Positions 1-8,293 of a DNA stretch of 28,056 nt are shown one piece after another (position 1 is the stretch's first letter; each line of letters opens with the position of its first letter). A program made the translations under genes and the position numbers. The notes beneath the pieces are model-generated. The model saw nothing but the letters and a program-made list of their open reading frames with translations, did no database searches and had not been told where the DNA came from. The stretch covers positions 1-28,056 of the forward strand of contig JBAUGX010000229.1 of the NCBI GenBank assembly GCA_049679965.1. Reading direction: 5' to 3'. The DNA comes from 2-12-FULL-65-11 sp049679965. GTDB taxonomy: Bacteria; Acidobacteriota; Vicinamibacteria; Vicinamibacterales; CAVVIG01.

Positions 1-59
1 GCCTCAACGGCCGCTCCTGGCGCTTGGCGTTACTCGTTACCTTCTTCCCCCCGCCCGCG

Positions 60-2312
60 TCAGGCCCAGCCGTACCCCACAGATGCCAGCGGCACCGTTC
101 GGACCCGCACGCCGGTCGCCGCGAAGATCGCGTTGGCAATCGCCGGGATGGCCGGCGGCAGCGCCGGCTCGCCAAGGCCGGTCGGGTCGAAGTCGGTCTG
201 GAGGAACTTCACCTCAATAGACGAAGGCGCCTGCGTCATGCGCGTGGGCTGGTAGTTGTTGAAGTTCTTCTGCACGACGCGACCCTTGTCGATCGTGATC
301 TCCCACCCCATCATGTGGCTCATGGCCTCGATGAAGGCGCCCTGCACCAGATTGATCGACTCGCTGGGATTGACGATCTGGCGGCCGATGTCCACCGCGC
401 ACCAGGCTTTGTTGACGGTAATCCGCTTGTCCGCGCCGACGGCGACCTCGACCACGTAGGCGACGTAGCCCGCATGGGCGAATTGGAACGCGACGCCTTT
501 CCCTGTGCCTCTCGGCAGCCGGCTGCGGTTGTTCCAGTCCGACATGTCGCGCACGGCTTCGAGGACGCCGCGCGCGCGCGCGGCGTTGAACCCGCCGGGG
601 ACGGGCTCGCCGACCGGACTCGCCAGCACATCGAGCCGGAATTGCAGCGGGTCCTTCCCGGCCGCCACCGCCACCTCGTCCATGAAGCCCTGCATCACGA
701 ACGACACGCCGTTGGTGCCGGGCGCCCGCAAGGCGCCTGTCGGAACATTGAACGGCGTGACAGGCGCGGAGTTGACCGTGAAGTTCGCCACGAACCCTCG
801 CGGGAACTCGTTGGCCGGCATGACCGAGTTCGTGCTCGCGACGAAGTCGCGGAACGCGACGAGCTTGCCGCCCGCGTCGAGCCCGGCCTTGAAGTAGTGG
901 TAGCCGCTCGGCCGGTACTGATCGTGGGCGATGTCGTCTTCCCGCGACCAGAGCAGCTTGACTGGGACGCTCGGCAGCCCCGCCGCCGCGCGCTCCTCGG
1001 TGACGACCCGAGCGATCTTTCCCACCTCGACGTCGTAGTCGCTCACCAGGCGCCGGCCAAATCCCCCGCCGGCCCGCACGAGATGCATCGTCACGTTCGC
1101 GGGCTCGATCCCCGCACCGAGCGCCGGGTTCGCCAGGCTCGGGATCTGGCTGCACGACCAGATTTCGAGTTTCCCGTTGGTGGTGTAGTGCGCGGTGGAA
1201 TTCTGCGGTTCGAGCGGCGCGTGCGACAGCAGCGGGAAGAAGTACTCGGCCTCGACAACTTTGGCCGCCGACTTGAACGCAGCCTCGGCGTCGCCCACGG
1301 CAGCCGTGCCGCGGCCGCCGGCGGCGGGTGGCTGCGACGCCTGCGTCGCCGCCAGTTGCTTCGCCTGCGCCGTGTACCCGACGGTGCTCTGCGTGGCGAC
1401 CGCTCCTTCGTCCCACGTGACCTTCAGCGCTCTCCGCGCGTTGTTGGCGAACCACCAGCTGTCGGCGACGATGGCCACGCCCGAAGCCAGCGAGTTGTTG
1501 CCCTGTCCCGCGGCCTCGACGATGAACGCGTGCTTGATGCCGGGCAGCCGCTTGACCTCGTCGAGGTTGGCGCTGACGGCCTTGCCGCCAAACACCGGAC
1601 ACTTCTCGAAGATCGCGGACAGCATGCCCGGGAACTCGACGTCGACGCTGAACGACGGCTTTCCGGTGACGATCGCGAGGTTGTCCACGCCCTTGATCGG
1701 CTTGCCGATGATCTTGAAGTTCCTCGGATCCTTGTAGGCGGCCTTGACCGCTTCAACGGTAGGAGCCGGCAACGCGGCGACGCGCGCCGAGAGCGACGCG
1801 TAGGTCGCGGTGCGTCTGGACGCCGCATGCGTCACGACGCCGCTGCCGGTGGTCAACTCGGTCGCCGGCACATTCCACATTTGTGCGGCGGCGGTCACCA
1901 TCAGCAGCCGACCGCCGGCGCCGATTTGGCGCATCGGATCGTAGTTGACAGGAATGGCGCGGCTGCCCCCTTCGGTTTGCGGCCCGAACTTCGGATCCAG
2001 ATCGGCCTGCTGGATCTTTACCTGGGTCCAGTCGACGTCGAATTCGTCGGCGATGATCTGAGGCAGCGCCGCGCGGATGCCCTGTCCCGTCTCCGGGTTC
2101 TTGGAAATAATCGTGAAGGTGTTGTCCGGGTGAACGGTGATGTAGTTGTTGGGCGCGAGGGACCACAAGTTGGGGCCACCGCGGCCGCCGGGGCCCGGCT
2201 GCTGCGCGAAGGCGGGCACGTACATCCCGATGATCACGCCGCCTCCGGCGAGCGCTGTCACCTGAAGAAAGGAGCGACGATCGAGCTGTGCGGTCTTTGA
2301 TGTCTGCTTCAT
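60..2312 (-). CDS. Molybdopterin-binding large subunit, isoquinoline 1-oxidoreductase-like (xanthine oxidase superfamily)
   Basis: 750-aa protein that should bind the molybdenum cofactor and hydroxylate an aromatic N-heterocycle or oxidise an aldehyde; the substrate cannot be read from sequence. The N-terminus (MKQTSKTAQLDRRSFLQVTA) is a twin-arginine signal, so the enzyme is probably folded in the cytoplasm and exported to the periplasm, as known for IorB-type subunits. Visible family features include the GGFGRR segment, GALRAPG, and a C-terminal GLGEPALPPAIPAIANAIF segment containing the glutamate expected at the active site. The frame is open further upstream, but ATG 2312 begins the signal peptide and lies 2 nt after the small-subunit stop, so I chose it. 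No cytochrome c acceptor or MoCo maturation gene is visible nearby. The superfamily is certain; isoquinoline specificity is only by similarity. Confidence 0.9.
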   Translation of the reverse strand: MKQTSKTAQLDRRSFLQVTALAGGGVIIGMYVPAFAQQPGPGGRGGPNLWSLAPNNYITVHPDNTFTIISKNPETGQGIRAALPQIIADEFDVDWTQVKIQQADLDPKFGPQTEGGSRAIPVNYDPMRQIGAGGRLLMVTAAAQMWNVPATELTTGSGVVTHAASRRTATYASLSARVAALPAPTVEAVKAAYKDPRNFKIIGKPIKGVDNLAIVTGKPSFSVDVEFPGMLSAIFEKCPVFGGKAVSANLDEVKRLPGIKHAFIVEAAGQGNNSLASGVAIVADSWWFANNARRALKVTWDEGAVATQSTVGYTAQAKQLAATQASQPPAAGGRGTAAVGDAEAAFKSAAKVVEAEYFFPLLSHAPLEPQNSTAHYTTNGKLEIWSCSQIPSLANPALGAGIEPANVTMHLVRAGGGFGRRLVSDYDVEVGKIARVVTEERAAAGLPSVPVKLLWSREDDIAHDQYRPSGYHYFKAGLDAGGKLVAFRDFVASTNSVMPANEFPRGFVANFTVNSAPVTPFNVPTGALRAPGTNGVSFVMQGFMDEVAVAAGKDPLQFRLDVLASPVGEPVPGGFNAARARGVLEAVRDMSDWNNRSRLPRGTGKGVAFQFAHAGYVAYVVEVAVGADKRITVNKAWCAVDIGRQIVNPSESINLVQGAFIEAMSHMMGWEITIDKGRVVQKNFNNYQPTRMTQAPSSIEVKFLQTDFDPTGLGEPALPPAIPAIANAIFAATGVRVRTVPLASVGYGWA

Positions 2313-2314
2313 GG

Positions 2315-2779
2315 CTACGACCTCCGCCCGCCGTTTGCCGCGAGGTGAATGGCTTCTCGAATTCTCAAGTACGTCCCGCAGCGGCAGATGTTTCCATTCA
2401 TCGCCGTGTCGATCTGCGCGTCGGTCGGATTGGCGGTCCGCGCGAGGAGCGCCGACGCGGTCATGAGCTGCCCGGCCTGGCAATACCCGCACTGCGGCAC
2501 GTCGAGCTCCATCCACGCGCGCTGCAATGGATGGGATCCATCCTTCGACAGCCCCTCAATGGTCGAGACCGGCCGCGTACCCACCGTCGAGATCGCGGTC
2601 TGGCACGACCGGACGGGCGCACCGGCCACAAGCACCGTGCAGGCGCCGCATTGTCCGATACCGCACCCGAATTTCGTCCCCTTCATGCTCAGGCCGTCCC
2701 GCAGGACCCAGAGCAAGGGCATCTCTGCCGGGACGTCCACCGTGCGCTGTTCTCCGTTGACCACTAGCGAATACGCCAT
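2315..2779 (-). CDS. (2Fe-2S)-binding small subunit of the molybdenum hydroxylase
   Basis: 154-aa ferredoxin-like subunit carrying two [2Fe-2S] clusters that pass electrons from the molybdenum site. The plant-type cluster cysteines are in CGIGQCGACTVL plus the later RSC, and the C-terminal cluster in CGYCQAGQ and NICRCGTY. Length and order match IorA/CoxS-type subunits. It has no signal peptide, so it would be exported by hitch-hiking with the Tat-signal large subunit that follows after 2 nt. ATG 2779 is preceded by GGGAGG (2789-2794) with 9-nt spacing, which favours it over the upstream in-frame start at 2803. It is first in a two-gene operon, divergent from the PQQ dehydrogenase gene. Confidence 0.93.
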   Translation of the reverse strand: MAYSLVVNGEQRTVDVPAEMPLLWVLRDGLSMKGTKFGCGIGQCGACTVLVAGAPVRSCQTAISTVGTRPVSTIEGLSKDGSHPLQRAWMELDVPQCGYCQAGQLMTASALLARTANPTDAQIDTAMNGNICRCGTYLRIREAIHLAANGGRRS

Positions 2780-2910
2780 GACGCTATACCTCCCGCAAAG
2801 CACATCTCAGACCGCCCAGGTCGAAAAGGCGCAGTGAGGAATTGTCCGCCTATCGCCGAGACATCGTCAAGCCGGATCTTCGCCGTGTCGAGAGACGGTA
2901 CCGACAGGCT

Positions 2911-2916
2911 TACAAT
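2911..2916 (+). promoter_or_regulatory. Possible -10 element for the PQQ dehydrogenase gene
   Basis: TACAAT (5 of 6 matches to TATAAT) lies 19 nt before ATG 2936. Transcription would begin near 2923, just ahead of the GGAGG at 2927-2931. I see no convincing -35 box, so this rests on one hexamer and its position. Confidence 0.35.
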
Positions 2917-2935
2917 GCTCGGTCTTGGAGGTCCC

Positions 2936-4201
2936 ATGGCTCGGCGTGCCCTGTTCGTTCTGATGACGTGTCTCTTGGTTGCGACCCCCGGAACGAAGGC
3001 GCAGAGCGTCCGCGCCGTGCCTCGTCCGCCTGCCGCCGTGCCCGGCGCGCCCGCGGAGGGGACGCTCGCGCCAGACGGCTACGCGCCCATTCCGCAATGG
3101 CTGGGTCAAACGCGCGCGCCGAGGCCGGCGAAGACGTCCGCGTACACCGTCGAGACCGTCGCCACGGGAGTCGGCGCGTTCTCGTTCAATTTCCTCCCCG
3201 ACGGCCGGATCATCCTCGGCCAGCGTTCCGGCCACATCAAGATCGTCGGCAAAGACGGCATGTTGTCGGAGGTTGAAGGGCTGCCGGCGAATCTTTTTGC
3301 CCGCGGTCAACAAGGCATCTACGAGGCCAGGCCCGATCGCGCGTTCGCGACCAATCGCACCCTGTATCTAGCCTATGCGGCGCTTCCGGACGGCTCGAAT
3401 ATGGCGGCGCTGCCGCGCGCGCCGGGCGTGACGGTCGTCGCGCGGGCGACACTGTCGGCCGACAGCACGCGGCTTGAAGATGTGCGGATGTTGCTCAACG
3501 CCGAAGGGACCATCGGCCGTGTGATTCAGGCGCCCGATGGGACACTGCTCATCGTGACCACGATCCCGAGCGGGGTTGGCATCAACTCGGTGGACTGGCC
3601 GCAGCCGCAGCAGCTCGACAGCAACATGGGCAAGGTTCTTCGGATCAACACCGACGGTTCGATTCCAAAGGACAACCCATTTGTCGGCAGAGACGGCGCC
3701 CACCCGGAGATCTACGCGGTCGGTTTTAGAGACCCGCAGGGTATCACCATCCATCCGCGCACCGGGAAGCTGTGGACGAGCGAGCACGGGCCGCGAGGCG
3801 GCGACGAGATCAACGCGGTCGAGAAGGGGAAGAACTACGGGTTCCCCGTGATCGGCTATGGCCACGAGTACACGGGCAAGCCCATCAACGGCGACAAGAC
3901 GGCCCAGGAGGGGATGGAGCAGCCGGTGTATTTCTGGACGCCGGACATTGCCCCCGCCGGCATCGCCTTTTACACGGGCAGACTCTTTCCAGACTGGAAC
4001 GGCAATTTGTTCGTGGCGGAACTTGTCGGGCGAACGCTCGCGCGGCTCGTCATGAACGGCGAGCGCGTCGTCGCCGAAGAGCGTCTCCTCACCGATCTCA
4101 ACAGCAGGATCCGCGGCGTCAACCAGGGTCCCGACGGCGCGCTCTATGTCATGACCGACGGGCTCGACGGCAAGATCCTGCGGCTCGTACCGAAGAAGTA
4201 G
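2936..4201 (+). CDS. PQQ-dependent sugar dehydrogenase (soluble aldose dehydrogenase-like)
   Basis: 421-aa exported beta-propeller enzyme, expected to oxidise aldose sugars to lactones with pyrroloquinoline quinone in the periplasm. The first ~23 residues (MARRALFVLMTCLLVATPGTK) are a Sec signal peptide. The family hallmark HGPRGGDEIN followed by KGKNYGFPVIGYG is present, as is a GVNQGPDGALYV blade motif near the C-terminus. ATG 2936 has GGAGG (2927-2931) 4 nt upstream; two earlier in-frame ATGs lack both SD and signal peptide. It is divergent from the molybdenum hydroxylase, so both may serve periplasmic substrate oxidation. No pqq biosynthesis gene is in the window. The next gene downstream is convergent, leaving ~58 nt with no clear terminator. 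Confidence 0.88.
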   Translation: MARRALFVLMTCLLVATPGTKAQSVRAVPRPPAAVPGAPAEGTLAPDGYAPIPQWLGQTRAPRPAKTSAYTVETVATGVGAFSFNFLPDGRIILGQRSGHIKIVGKDGMLSEVEGLPANLFARGQQGIYEARPDRAFATNRTLYLAYAALPDGSNMAALPRAPGVTVVARATLSADSTRLEDVRMLLNAEGTIGRVIQAPDGTLLIVTTIPSGVGINSVDWPQPQQLDSNMGKVLRINTDGSIPKDNPFVGRDGAHPEIYAVGFRDPQGITIHPRTGKLWTSEHGPRGGDEINAVEKGKNYGFPVIGYGHEYTGKPINGDKTAQEGMEQPVYFWTPDIAPAGIAFYTGRLFPDWNGNLFVAELVGRTLARLVMNGERVVAEERLLTDLNSRIRGVNQGPDGALYVMTDGLDGKILRLVPKK

Positions 4202-4259
4202 CCCGTCAGCACCATCCGCCTGCGTGGCGAATGTGAGCGTCTGGTTCGTTTGCCGTGGG

Positions 4260-5327
4260 CTACTTCTTCACGGGAGCGGGAGCGGGCCTCGCGGGTGTTC
4301 TGCCCGGGGCGGCCGCCGGCCTGACCGGCGCCAGCTTCTTGCTCAGATCCGAATAGACCGCCTCGACGAACTGAGTCGTCGTCCACGGCCCGGCCGTGGC
4401 GCCGTAACGCGCCTCGTAGTCGAGGACCGGGTTGGCGGCCTTGACCTGCTGCAGCGTCCAGCCTTGTTTGATCCAGTTCGCCATGCGATCCCGGAGGATC
4501 GTGGCCATGTCGCGAATGAAGACCACGTCCGCCTCGTCGCAAAGGCGGCCGTGACCGGGAATCACGTACGTCCCGCCTTCTTGCTTGTCCTTCGGGATCG
4601 TGACGTCGATGATGCGATTGAGTGCGTCGATGTAGCCGTTGATGCCACCGCCGCGGCTCAGATCGAACACGGGGAACGTCTCGGTCGTGAAGAGGTCTCC
4701 GGCGACCAGCACGTCGGACTTCCTGAAGTAGACGGTCGAGTCGCCGTCGGTGTGCGCCGCCGGCTGGTTCTCGATGACGATGGATTCACCGTTGACGTAG
4801 AGTTCTTTCCTCGTCCGCGCGCCGAAGTACGTGTCGCTCGGCCACCCCTCGGTCGGCAGTGCCGGCCCCTGGGCGCCAGGCGCGCTCAATCGGTTGAGCA
4901 CGTTCTCGTGAGCGAGGATCGCGGCGCGGCCCGCGCCCGCGTTGCCGCCGCCGACGGTCTGGGCAATCGCTCCGACCTTCGGGTTGCCGCCCACGTGATC
5001 GAGATCGGCGCTGGTGTTGACGATGTAGCGGAGCCGTTTGCCTGGTGCGATGCGCTGGATGAACGCGATCAGCTTGTCGGCGTTCTCGGCCGTGCCTGTG
5101 TCCACGAGCAGCACGCCATCCTCGCCGATCGACACGGCGATATTACCGCCGGCGCCGACAATCATCGAGATGTTGCCCTGAACCGGCAGCAGGTGGAGAT
5201 CGGTGTCCTGGCCGCCGCCTGCCTGGCCCTGGGCGTGCACCAGGCTCACGGCCGCCAGCAACGCCACGCCGGCGACCACCGGAGCCATCCGCGAAGAAGT
5301 GGAGCGCATCAATCGAAGTACCTTCAT
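4260..5327 (-). CDS. Exported metallo-beta-lactamase-fold protein with degenerate HxHxDH motif
   Basis: 355-aa protein with an N-terminal signal peptide (cleavage near VHAQ, residue ~33) and an MBL-fold core. The usual THxHxDHxGGN signature reads NTSADLDHVGGN: the first two zinc histidines are replaced by Ser106 and Asp108, while Asp110-His111 remain. Later metal-site residues are retained: His192 in HTDGDS, Asp211 in VAGD and His259 in VIPGHG. It may therefore bind one metal, use a different geometry, or have changed reaction. The C-terminus is Pro/Ala-rich. ATG 5327 has GGAGAGG upstream; a GTG directly in front (5330) is an alternative. It follows the exported unknown-family gene by 19 nt, so the two are probably co-transcribed. 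Confidence 0.85.
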   Translation of the reverse strand: MKVLRLMRSTSSRMAPVVAGVALLAAVSLVHAQGQAGGGQDTDLHLLPVQGNISMIVGAGGNIAVSIGEDGVLLVDTGTAENADKLIAFIQRIAPGKRLRYIVNTSADLDHVGGNPKVGAIAQTVGGGNAGAGRAAILAHENVLNRLSAPGAQGPALPTEGWPSDTYFGARTRKELYVNGESIVIENQPAAHTDGDSTVYFRKSDVLVAGDLFTTETFPVFDLSRGGGINGYIDALNRIIDVTIPKDKQEGGTYVIPGHGRLCDEADVVFIRDMATILRDRMANWIKQGWTLQQVKAANPVLDYEARYGATAGPWTTTQFVEAVYSDLSKKLAPVRPAAAPGRTPARPAPAPVKK

Positions 5328-5346
5328 CACGATTCCTCTCCGTTGA

Positions 5347-6252
5347 CTACTTCATTTGCTTCAGTTTGTCCTGGTACTCCGGATACATCGTTTCCGCGCC
5401 GCCACGGGTCGCCTCGAACGGGATGTTGTAGGTCTGGGCGAACTCCTTGACGAACTCGTTCTTGCCGGGCAGATGGCTCGGGACGATGCCGGAGGGCCGG
5501 TTGATTTCGACGATCGTTTCAAACCCGCTGCACGGATACGTGCCGACGTTCTGCTGCGGCGCCCACGTGAAGTTCGTGGTCTTGATCATCGGCTCGGTGA
5601 GGTAGACCGGATCGGTCACGGTCGTCACGACCGTCATGTAGTTGCCATGACGCAGCCAATGCTCCACCATCGTCGCCTGATCGCTGTGGTGGATGCCGTT
5701 GCGGCGGACCCACCCTTCCTTGAGATGGGTGGTATAGGTCTCCAGCATCCCGTTCACGTACCGACCGGTGCTGAAGCCCTGCCAGGTGTGCGCGGCGTAC
5801 GCCGGCGGACGCGGCCGGCCGTCCATGTAGATCGAGCGCTCCGGCGCCATCCACGATCCGTGCGTCCTGATGGCCACGAGATCCTGGGTGACCGGGTCGA
5901 CTTCCTTCCAGATCCGGATGTTCATCGGCCCGCGCAGCGCGTAGGTCGAGGGATGGGGCATGCACTGTTCTTCGGGGAGCGTGAGTCTTGACGCGTCCCA
6001 GGTGTCGGCGTGAAGCCGCGCGGCCTCGTTGATCGGCGCACCCGCATAGTCGCCGAGTTCGGGACCCGCCAAACGCTCAGGCTGATCCTCATTGAAGTTC
6101 CCGGCCCATTCACCGGAAATGTCGATACCGCCGCCGCCACCGCCACCCTGCGCCGAGACACGAACCACGAGAGGCGCGGCCACAATAACGGCCGCCGCGA
6201 ATAGAGCCGCGACAACCACGAGCGGTTTGACTGTCGTCAATCTCACCTTCAT
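5347..6252 (-). CDS. Exported protein of an unnamed family, paralogue 1 of 4
   Basis: 301 aa with a strong Sec signal peptide ending near VSAQ (residue 35) and a glycine run. I do not recognise a named domain. The mature part shares an ordered motif series with three proteins at 9220-12142: ISGEW (46-49), EDQP..R..GPELGDY.G.PI (55-74), AAR, WDAS (85-88), HP..Y..RGP (100-109), DPVTQ (119-123), R.IY.DGR (139-146), HTW.GFSTG (155-163), TTH.K.G...RNG (174-186), RHG.Y (201-205), W.PQQN (230-235), and a C-terminal IPFEATRGG..T.YPEY (277-293). Several conserved His, Asp and Trp suggest a ligand site. This copy is the most divergent and lacks the Ala/Lys-rich tail of the others. SD GGGGAGGAG precedes ATG 6252. 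It heads a two-gene unit with the MBL-fold protein. Confidence 0.82.
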   Translation of the reverse strand: MKVRLTTVKPLVVVAALFAAAVIVAAPLVVRVSAQGGGGGGGIDISGEWAGNFNEDQPERLAGPELGDYAGAPINEAARLHADTWDASRLTLPEEQCMPHPSTYALRGPMNIRIWKEVDPVTQDLVAIRTHGSWMAPERSIYMDGRPRPPAYAAHTWQGFSTGRYVNGMLETYTTHLKEGWVRRNGIHHSDQATMVEHWLRHGNYMTVVTTVTDPVYLTEPMIKTTNFTWAPQQNVGTYPCSGFETIVEINRPSGIVPSHLPGKNEFVKEFAQTYNIPFEATRGGAETMYPEYQDKLKQMK

Positions 6253-6380
6253 AACAACTCCTCCCCGTTTCGGGGGACCAAAGCTTATTCGCCACCTGCG
6301 TAGAGGGCGGGCGCTATTTTGCCGGATGTCGGGCGCCAAGTCCATAGAAACACTGTAGGGTTCCCGCGCCGCCCGTTCCG

Positions 6381-6409
6381 TTGACAGCGCTGCCCCGAGA
6401 GCCTAAGGT
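6381..6409 (+). promoter_or_regulatory. Sigma-70-like promoter for the small exported protein
   Basis: TTGACA (6381-6386) and TAAGGT (6404-6409) are separated by exactly 17 nt. The predicted start of transcription, about 6416, is only ~4 nt before ATG 6420, so the mRNA would be nearly leaderless. AAGGTG at 6405-6410 could alternatively act as an SD, but only if transcription starts further upstream. Confidence 0.5.
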
Positions 6410-6419
6410 GTTTCTCTAC

Positions 6420-6929
6420 ATGGGTTGTCGTCCCCTTCGACCCCATTCGCGCGGTGGATGGCGCACCCTCATGGCGGCCCTGGCGGCGGCCGTGTGGCTC
6501 ACGCAGACCCTTGCCGCCCAGGTCGATGGGAAGTGGCTTGGCACCTGGGCCTTCAATCCGGCCAGGTCGAACATCGGCGGCCAGGCGCCGTTCAAGAAGG
6601 CGTTCCTGGAGATCGAGCCGTCGGGCGACTCGGTGACGATCGTCTACGATCTGTTTCGCGACCGCGGCGGTGTGACCCACCTCGAATGGACGGGCCGGTT
6701 CGACGGTCGCGACTACGCGCTCCAGGGCGTTGACCAGTACTCCGTCACCAACGCGTACCGGCGGCTCGACGATCGGACGTACGAAATCGTGCAGAAGGTG
6801 GACGGGGCGATTTCGATGACGGCCACCATCGGCCTGTCAGCGGACGGGAAGACTCTCACGACGATCACGCGCGGCAAGAACGCGTTGGGCGAGGACGTCA
6901 CCACCACGACCGTCTACGAGAAACGATAA
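6420..6929 (+). CDS. Small exported protein, probable beta-rich fold
   Basis: 169 aa. An Arg-rich n-region (MGCRPLRPHSRGGWR) and hydrophobic stretch end at TLAAQ, so export by Sec is likely. The mature part begins DGKWLGTWAFNPARSNIGG, which resembles the GTWKLN..KSK openings of small exported proteins common in Acidobacteriota. It then alternates short strand-like segments with turns, as in a small beta-barrel. No catalytic motif is visible. An ATG at 6471 also opens a hydrophobic segment, but it would leave no basic n-region, so I prefer 6420. The gene is convergent with the DoxX-like gene, with 10 nt between stops. Function unknown. Confidence 0.7.
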   Translation: MGCRPLRPHSRGGWRTLMAALAAAVWLTQTLAAQVDGKWLGTWAFNPARSNIGGQAPFKKAFLEIEPSGDSVTIVYDLFRDRGGVTHLEWTGRFDGRDYALQGVDQYSVTNAYRRLDDRTYEIVQKVDGAISMTATIGLSADGKTLTTITRGKNALGEDVTTTTVYEKR

Positions 6930-6939
6930 GGGGAGCGTG

Positions 6940-8259
6940 TCACGACGAGGGGGGCGCGACCGACGAGGGCGGCGCGACCCATCGGAACGTGCCGTTCGGC
7001 AGCCTGAAGCTGTCGAGATCCACGAGTCGAAGATCCATCCTGATCCTGCGCTGATCCATCTCACCCACGAGCGTTAGTTGATCCGCCCCAAGGCGCTCGA
7101 AGCTGAAACTGGCCTTCCACGTGCTGCTGTAGCGCTTGGTGAGCGTGAGGCTGCGGGTGGCCGCGTCGATTGACACGTCGTAGTGCGCAAACGAGTCGTC
7201 GGTGCGCTGAAACGCCATGCTGCTCGGCACGTCGAAGATGACGCGGCGCCACCGCCGGTCGTAGTCGTTCAACGCCGGCGGGCGCACCTGCCCATCAATG
7301 GAGATCTCGTCGATATTCCAGATCCCGTACAGCGGTGATCGTGGACCTCCACGACCGCCCTCCGCATACCAGTAGCTTCGATAAAGATTGGCGTACATGA
7401 CCACGAGGTACACGCCGAAGACCATCTGCGCGACGAGCGCCATGCGATTGGCCCGCGGCGTGCGGAACGGCGTCGGATCGGTTGGCGCCGCGACCGGACG
7501 GCGGAGGACGAAGAAGTCGATCAGGCGCCGCACGTGGGGCGCGATCAGGAACAGGGTCAGCAGCAGGAGATGGAACGCGACGATCTTCAGGGGAATGTCG
7601 AACGTCATGTTCATGATCCACACCTGGACCATGACCATCATGCCGACGAGGGCGCCGAGCATCGTCGTCCGTGGCACGAGCACCAGGACACCCGCGAGCA
7701 TCTCCACCCAGCCGGTGAACATCTGATACCCGGGAGACGCGCCGTAGGCGGTCCAGAGCACGCCGGTCAGCTCCAAATGGCCCACCGGCTCGACGAGCGT
7801 GATGAGCGACGGCTGGGGAAACTGCGTCGGGATCACCTTCGCCATGCCGTAGTCGAACATCTGCGACGCGACGACGAGGCGGATGACGAAGCGAAACCAC
7901 TTGTGAAGCGTGGAGTACTCCGGGCGATTGTCCAGGCCCGACCAGAGGAGCGTGGCGCCGAACGCGACGGCGAGCAGTAGATACGTCTGAAGCCAGTAGA
8001 ACATGGTGTCGCCGCTGTTGCCGGTGTAGACCAGCGGCGACGTGACGTGGAGCACACGTGTGGCATACCAGACGGTGATCTCGCGCATTGGCCAGAACCG
8101 GCCCAGGCCTGGAAACGAAAACACCGGGTTGACGACGAGGCCGCCGGAAAACTGCGTGGCGAGACAGTACAGCCCGAAGTAGATGAAGCAGAATCGGAAC
8201 GCGACCCGCGTGGTGCGACTCCACGGCTGACCGTGCAGCGCGTGTTCGATTCCGACCAT
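6940..8259 (-). CDS. DoxX-like multi-pass membrane protein with C-terminal soluble domain
   Basis: 439 aa. About seven to eight hydrophobic segments lie between residues 20 and 291 (roughly 20-38, 86-106, 120-136, 180-197, 199-220, 225-241, 273-291). The part WFRFVIRLVVASQMFDYGMAK...GWVEMLAGVLVLVPR resembles DoxX/quinol-oxidase-like four-helix proteins. Residues ~300-430 form a soluble, beta-rich domain with many charged residues. The C-terminus ends in a tandem VAPPSS VAPPSS caused by a near-exact DNA repeat. It is last in the apparent operon, 34 nt after the dienelactone hydrolase-like gene. ATG 8259 has no SD, but TAATCT lies 8 nt before it, so an internal leaderless promoter is possible. 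The DoxX assignment is by resemblance only. Confidence 0.72.
   Translation of the reverse strand: MVGIEHALHGQPWSRTTRVAFRFCFIYFGLYCLATQFSGGLVVNPVFSFPGLGRFWPMREITVWYATRVLHVTSPLVYTGNSGDTMFYWLQTYLLLAVAFGATLLWSGLDNRPEYSTLHKWFRFVIRLVVASQMFDYGMAKVIPTQFPQPSLITLVEPVGHLELTGVLWTAYGASPGYQMFTGWVEMLAGVLVLVPRTTMLGALVGMMVMVQVWIMNMTFDIPLKIVAFHLLLLTLFLIAPHVRRLIDFFVLRRPVAAPTDPTPFRTPRANRMALVAQMVFGVYLVVMYANLYRSYWYAEGGRGGPRSPLYGIWNIDEISIDGQVRPPALNDYDRRWRRVIFDVPSSMAFQRTDDSFAHYDVSIDAATRSLTLTKRYSSTWKASFSFERLGADQLTLVGEMDQRRIRMDLRLVDLDSFRLPNGTFRWVAPPSSVAPPSS
6943..6980. repeat. Tandem 17-18 bp repeat inside the 3' end of the DoxX-like gene
   Basis: Two adjacent near-copies (acgaggggggcgcgacc and gacgagggcggcgcgacc) encode the repeated C-terminal VAPPSS. 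This looks like a recent slippage duplication at the end of the gene. The exact repeat boundary is uncertain by a few bases. Confidence 0.6.
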
Positions 8260-8267
8260 TCGGCGAG

Positions 8268-8273
8268 AGATTA
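8268..8273 (-). promoter_or_regulatory. Possible -10 element directly before the DoxX-like gene
   Basis: On the minus strand TGG-TAATCT ends 8 nt before ATG 8259, and the TG one base upstream fits an extended -10. The gene has no SD, so a leaderless internal transcript from the 34-nt gap is plausible. No -35 was identified. Confidence 0.3.
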
Positions 8274-8293
8274 CCAGAACGCCGCGGATCGGG

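Noticed and set aside
24..2300. Very long open frame antisense to the molybdenum hydroxylase large subunit
   Set aside because: Arg/Asp/His/Val-rich composition with no domain or motif, fully antisense to a gene with clear family motifs; a shadow of GC-rich codon use.
4202..4259. Possible terminator between the convergent PQQ dehydrogenase and MBL genes
   Set aside because: No stem with a T-run on either strand.
4224..5450. Long plus-strand frame opposite the MBL-fold gene, and a similar one at 25560-26738 opposite CotH
   Set aside because: Composition typical of antisense shadows; both lie against genes with signal peptides and family motifs.
6381..6419. TTG at 6381 as the start of the small exported protein
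   Set aside because: It coincides with the -35 TTGACA and adds residues without a signal-peptide pattern; ATG 6420 is better.
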